A stretch of DNA of 64,000 nucleotides from Nymphaea colorata (lineage: Eukaryota > Streptophyta > Magnoliopsida > Nymphaeales > Nymphaeaceae), in contig NC_045140.1 in the NCBI RefSeq assembly GCF_008831285.2, positions 23,082,131-23,146,130 on the forward strand, in the 5' to 3' direction. This document shows, piece by piece, positions 60,687-64,000 of this stretch (its first letter is position 1; each line of letters begins with the position of its first letter). The position numbers and the translations under genes are program-made. The notes beneath the pieces are model-generated. The model saw only the letters and a program-made list of their open reading frames with translations. It was not told the DNA's origin and did no database searches.

Positions 60687-62123
60687 CCATATTTTTGATA
60701 AGCCTAAAGATTGGACCAAAGTCATAGGTGTGTCTGTTAACAAGTCTGAAAATGACTCTTTGCTGCAGGATATTTCTTGTGAAGCAGGAGACTCCTCATA
60801 CCCGGAGTGGTGCACCCTAACAATATCCTGCTCCGTCTCCCTGCGATAGTGGGCACCTTAGGAAACTGCTCTAACAACAATGAATGGTGTGGGATGCTTA
60901 AAATAGGTTTAGAGGGCAGAACAGGTATTATGAAGCTTTCCTAACATTGATAATGTGGCTGCTAAGATGGTTATCCCATTGGACGATATTCCGGCTAGCA
61001 TTCTTGACAGACTGGTTCCCTTAATGCATAACTCAGTTTGTTCTGATCTTGATCTGGTATGAATTGTTGGGTGCCGTGTATTTTTGGAAGTGTGCGTTGT
61101 GGTAAGTCCCACTTCTTCTCTGGCCCTTGGTTCTGGTTCTGCTCAACTGCGACTATGCCCTCCAAAAAAATAGGTGGAAGGTTTTTACTTTGTTGGACTG
61201 CAATTCATACTTTGCTCATGGAAAGAACGTGGAGAAATTCCTACTACAAGGGGTTCTAATGTGATTTGGCTTTTTCCGATGCTCAGAGCTGTTCTATACT
61301 ACTTTTCGTTTTTCAGTCCAGGTTGTTTCTACCTGGTCTAGTTTTTTGACTGGAATGAATAGCCTTGAGCAGTGTTCTTTTGTCTCAACAGTGCTAATCT
61401 CCTATCCTAGTCTGTAAGTAGTTTTTTTTCCTTCTTTGTACAGCTCATTCCTTATTTGAATAAATGTTAGGGAACCCATTCTCCCGCAGACTTGCATCCG
61501 ATTATCTCAAACCCCTCCTTTGATGGCTGGTAAGAATGACGGCAAGAAGCAGAAACTTAAGTCTATCAAGCTCATTACAGGTGCATTTGAAAGCGATGGT
61601 AATTCAAAATCTTGCAAAAGAGACGCAAGAGCCTAGGCAGCTTATCATCCATGCGAAGCAGAGAGACACAAAACTGTTCCTCTTCAACTCCGCCACGAAA
61701 TGCAGTTCAGGCGTTACATCTTCACAATAGAAACTGCAACATAGTCATCTAAATCGATTTCAGTGGTATCTATTCGCTCACTTTCATATAGCATATTCTT
61801 TTCACAAAATAAATTTAGAATGAAGAAAGAAACAGGCCTGCAAGAATGACCACTGCACCACAGAGAGTACCAATATGAACCAATTCGAAAACTGACCAGT
61901 ATAACGTTTACTGGTGCATCATAATCACTATTCCAGAATCAGAATAATCCTACCTTTCCCATGTATGGATCAACACAAACCAATTAGTCACGCGCAACAT
62001 ACCAAATAGATGTCACGAGCAAGAAGAAAGGCAAGTCCGGTTCGCTTCTTATTCATAAAATCATACTACATGATCACAACCAAACTCATCAATGCCAAGG
62101 AGCATACCGAAAACAGAAGAGAA

Positions 62124-63173
62124 CTATTTCGCATCTTCTCCTAATTTCATGTTGTTGAGCCTCTCAAGCACCAAAATCAGAGACTGGGTACCCAAATCCC
62201 CTTCTCCATGGGCCTTTAACGACAAGTAGAGCTGGTGAGCGAGAGCCAGGCCAGGCAGAGAAAGTCCCATCCTCTCACATTCTCTCAGACAGATTCCCAA
62301 GTCCTTCACGAAATGGTTCACGAAGAACCCCGCCTCGAAATCCCTCTTCAGGATCCTCTTCGCATAGAGATCCAGGCTCTTCGAGCCCGCTGCCCCGCCA
62401 GCAATCGCATCAAGGTAGAGGGCAACGTCTAACCCAGCCTTGTGGGCGTACAGCATCCCCTCCACCAGCCCCACCATCGTCGTTGCAATGGTAATCTGAT
62501 TCCCCAATTTGGCGAACTGCCCCAATCCCGGCCCACCCATGTAGTTCACCTTCCCCATGCAGCTCCAGAGCGGCGTCATTCGTCGCACCACCGCCTCATC
62601 CCCGCCGGCGAATATGGCCAGCGTCCCCGATCTCGCTCCCCGGTCGCCGCCGGACACCGGAGCGTCAACCGAAGAGCAGCCGATGGCGGAGGCTGCGGAG
62701 GCCACTTCACGGGCCAGGGATGGGTCGCTGGTGGTCATGTCGACGACAACGCCCCCGGGGCGGAGGGAGCGGAGGACGCCAGAGGCGCCAAGAATGACCT
62801 CGCGGACGTCGGCGGGATAGCCGACGATGGTGAAGACGACGTCGGAGCGGGCGGCGACGGCTAGCGGGGAGTCGGCAAGGGAGGCCCCGGCGTCGACGAG
62901 GGACTGGGCCTTTGAGGGGGTGCGGTTGAAGACGGTGACGGAGAAGCCAGCGGACAAAAGGTGGCCGCACATGGAGCGGCCCATGACACCCGTGCCTATC
63001 CAACCGATCTTGGTGGTCGACGGGTTGATTGGGGTCGGCTCGGCCATGGTGGCAGAGGAGGAGGTGGAGGAGGAGCAGAGGCGAGCAACAGCGGGCAGAA
63101 GAAGGGCTGACGAGAAGAAGGACTTCCTGCAATGGTTGAGTAGCAAACAGGTGGAGAGCCCGCTAGGGCGCAT
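62124..63173 (-). CDS. 3-hydroxyisobutyrate dehydrogenase-like protein (beta-hydroxyacid dehydrogenase)
   Basis: Intronless, 349 residues. After an N-terminal stretch of about 53 residues rich in S, L and R (possible mitochondrial presequence), the NAD(P)-binding domain begins KIGWIGTGVMG (GxGxxG at 60-65). Then come the family motif DAPVSGGDRGARSGTL (170-184) and the catalytic lysine motif GQFAKLGNQ (Lys222, Asn225). The C-terminal helical domain is complete (FEAGFFVNHFVKDLGI). It best resembles plant HIBADH-like 1 (At4g29120 type). Family enzymes oxidise beta-hydroxyacids with NAD(P)+ or reduce semialdehydes; the substrate here is not determined. A second in-frame ATG at Met43 would give a form without the presequence. 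The gene is strongly GC-rich, unlike its flanks. Confidence 0.94.
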   Translation of the reverse strand: MRPSGLSTCLLLNHCRKSFFSSALLLPAVARLCSSSTSSSATMAEPTPINPSTTKIGWIGTGVMGRSMCGHLLSAGFSVTVFNRTPSKAQSLVDAGASLADSPLAVAARSDVVFTIVGYPADVREVILGASGVLRSLRPGGVVVDMTTSDPSLAREVASAASAIGCSSVDAPVSGGDRGARSGTLAIFAGGDEAVVRRMTPLWSCMGKVNYMGGPGLGQFAKLGNQITIATTMVGLVEGMLYAHKAGLDVALYLDAIAGGAAGSKSLDLYAKRILKRDFEAGFFVNHFVKDLGICLRECERMGLSLPGLALAHQLYLSLKAHGEGDLGTQSLILVLERLNNMKLGEDAK

Positions 63174-64000
63174 CAGCGGGACAAGGCAGGTGATGAGGAC
63201 GAGGATGAGCCTTGAGCGCTGAACCTCAGGTGTTTATGGTCCACAAATGGATGCTTTGTCCGGATCGACTTTGTCCAGGCCAAGTCCGTCTTCGTCCAAC
63301 ACCCTCTCCAACTCGGTGGCTGACAACGTCATACGAAAATTCCAGGGCCTTTGTCACGTTACAACGTCTATGGAAAAACGGTGTGAAACAACATTAAAGT
63401 TGAGAATCTGACTGATACTGGCATTCAGATTGCTGCCTGCAATCCTGCATCAGATCTGGATCTGAGCCCCAAACGAAATCAGGAATCTGGTAAGAATCAG
63501 AATCCCGGCGCATGCAAGTTAAACACTAAACAAGTTGTGTTGAGTTCCAATTTTGGAACTAGTCAGGTCAGAACACAACTACGTCAAACTTGGTACATCA
63601 CAGATTCTACATGAAGCCGGCCGGATGTCTGGAACAGCATTTCTTTGCTAATCGTAACTCTCAATTAGAAATTTCAAAGAAACTTGAAGCGAACAGACCT
63701 GCGGACCTGTGATCTACCTTAACATTTACAACTTCAGAGCTAAAGATAATGCATGTGCTATCCTGTAGAACCACTTGAACTCCTCATGCCTCGTCAGCCG
63801 TTTGAAGTGGAGCCTAAACAGGCATATTGGACTTCCAGGCACCCTCCCTTGAATTGGTAACACAGCCCGGCACCATCTTCCCGAAAGTACATGCATAGAT
63901 GAAATTGCGGGAAACATGATAGAATGAGCTATGATGCAGATAAGCTTCCTCTAGATAGCATATCTAAGTCTTCCATATGCTCTGATAAAGTTTTAAGGAC
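63174..64000. other. Right-edge intergenic region
   Basis: Promoter side of the dehydrogenase-like gene, then AT-balanced non-coding DNA. A short direct repeat (ctttgtcc..gatcgactttgtccaggcc) occurs near 63254-63280. No gene seen before the window ends. Confidence 0.5.

Larger units (their letters stand above)
57887..62123. other. Large intergenic region
   Basis: No supported gene. The left end is the promoter of the minus-strand GSFRC gene. A GC-rich/AT-rich mosaic at 59090-59545 looks like a repeat element. Tandem copies of about 95 bases lie at 60497-60686. The region 60690-61740 has broken protein-like stretches (for example FPNIDNVAAKMVIPLDD near 60935) that I cannot place; they may be worn repeat DNA. 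The right end is the 3' side of the dehydrogenase gene. Confidence 0.45.

Noticed and set aside
60900-61740. Possible LINE or retroelement remnants
   Set aside because: Only short protein-like stretches in shifting frames were found; no reverse transcriptase or other diagnostic motif was seen.
62442-62864. 140-codon plus-strand frame inside the dehydrogenase gene
   Set aside because: Antisense shadow in GC-rich coding DNA without any domain.

Overview
This window is nuclear DNA of a flowering plant. Multi-exon genes with GT-AG introns carry plant-only families: DUF630/DUF632 (NRG2-like), RALF peptides, FRO ferric reductases, NHL/LEA_2 proteins, MEE47-like DUF688 proteins and the CSPT-x-H-x-GSFRC proteins. 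I cannot fix the species. GC-rich intronless genes in AT-rich, microsatellite-rich flanks recall monocots, magnoliids or early-diverging angiosperms, but that is only an impression.

Twelve protein genes can be supported. Left to right: an IST1-like ESCRT regulator with a very long repetitive tail (+, 3659-9775); a small CSPTTHPGSFRC protein (+, 12759-13118); a one-exon single-pass membrane protein (-, 14981-15736); a DUF630/DUF632 NRG2-like protein in four exons (-, 18083-27801), whose first intron holds an antisense fossil of a Copia retrotransposon; a RALF preproprotein (-, 31439-31822); a nine-exon ferric reduction oxidase of the FRO6/FRO7 clade (+, 34604-42111); a MEE47/At4g00950-like DUF688 protein (-, 43624-44124); an intronless type II membrane methyltransferase-like protein (+, 46969-48324); an NHL/LEA_2 protein in two exons (+, 49685-52443); two more short GSFRC-family proteins placed tail to tail (+, 54063-54317 and -, 57605-57886); and a 3-hydroxyisobutyrate dehydrogenase-like protein (-, 62124-63173). 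Exon joins given for the IST1, NRG2, FRO and NHL genes were worked out by hand. All use GT-AG sites, keep the reading frame and rebuild the family sequence.

The genes share no pathway and form no cluster. The exception is the three GSFRC-family genes within 45 kb. Intergenic DNA is AT-rich, with GA/CT, TA and G-rich microsatellites, several short tandem duplications, two MITE-like elements and some hAT-like element ends. I found no rRNA, tRNA or CRISPR. I found no convincing undescribed multi-gene system. The oddest signals are the loss of the usual MGC acylation motif (MGF) in the NRG2-like protein, the altered RRxL cleavage site in the RALF precursor, the long degenerate repeat tail on the IST1-like protein, an exon-like antisense open frame in an IST1 intron, and the family of three GSFRC genes.
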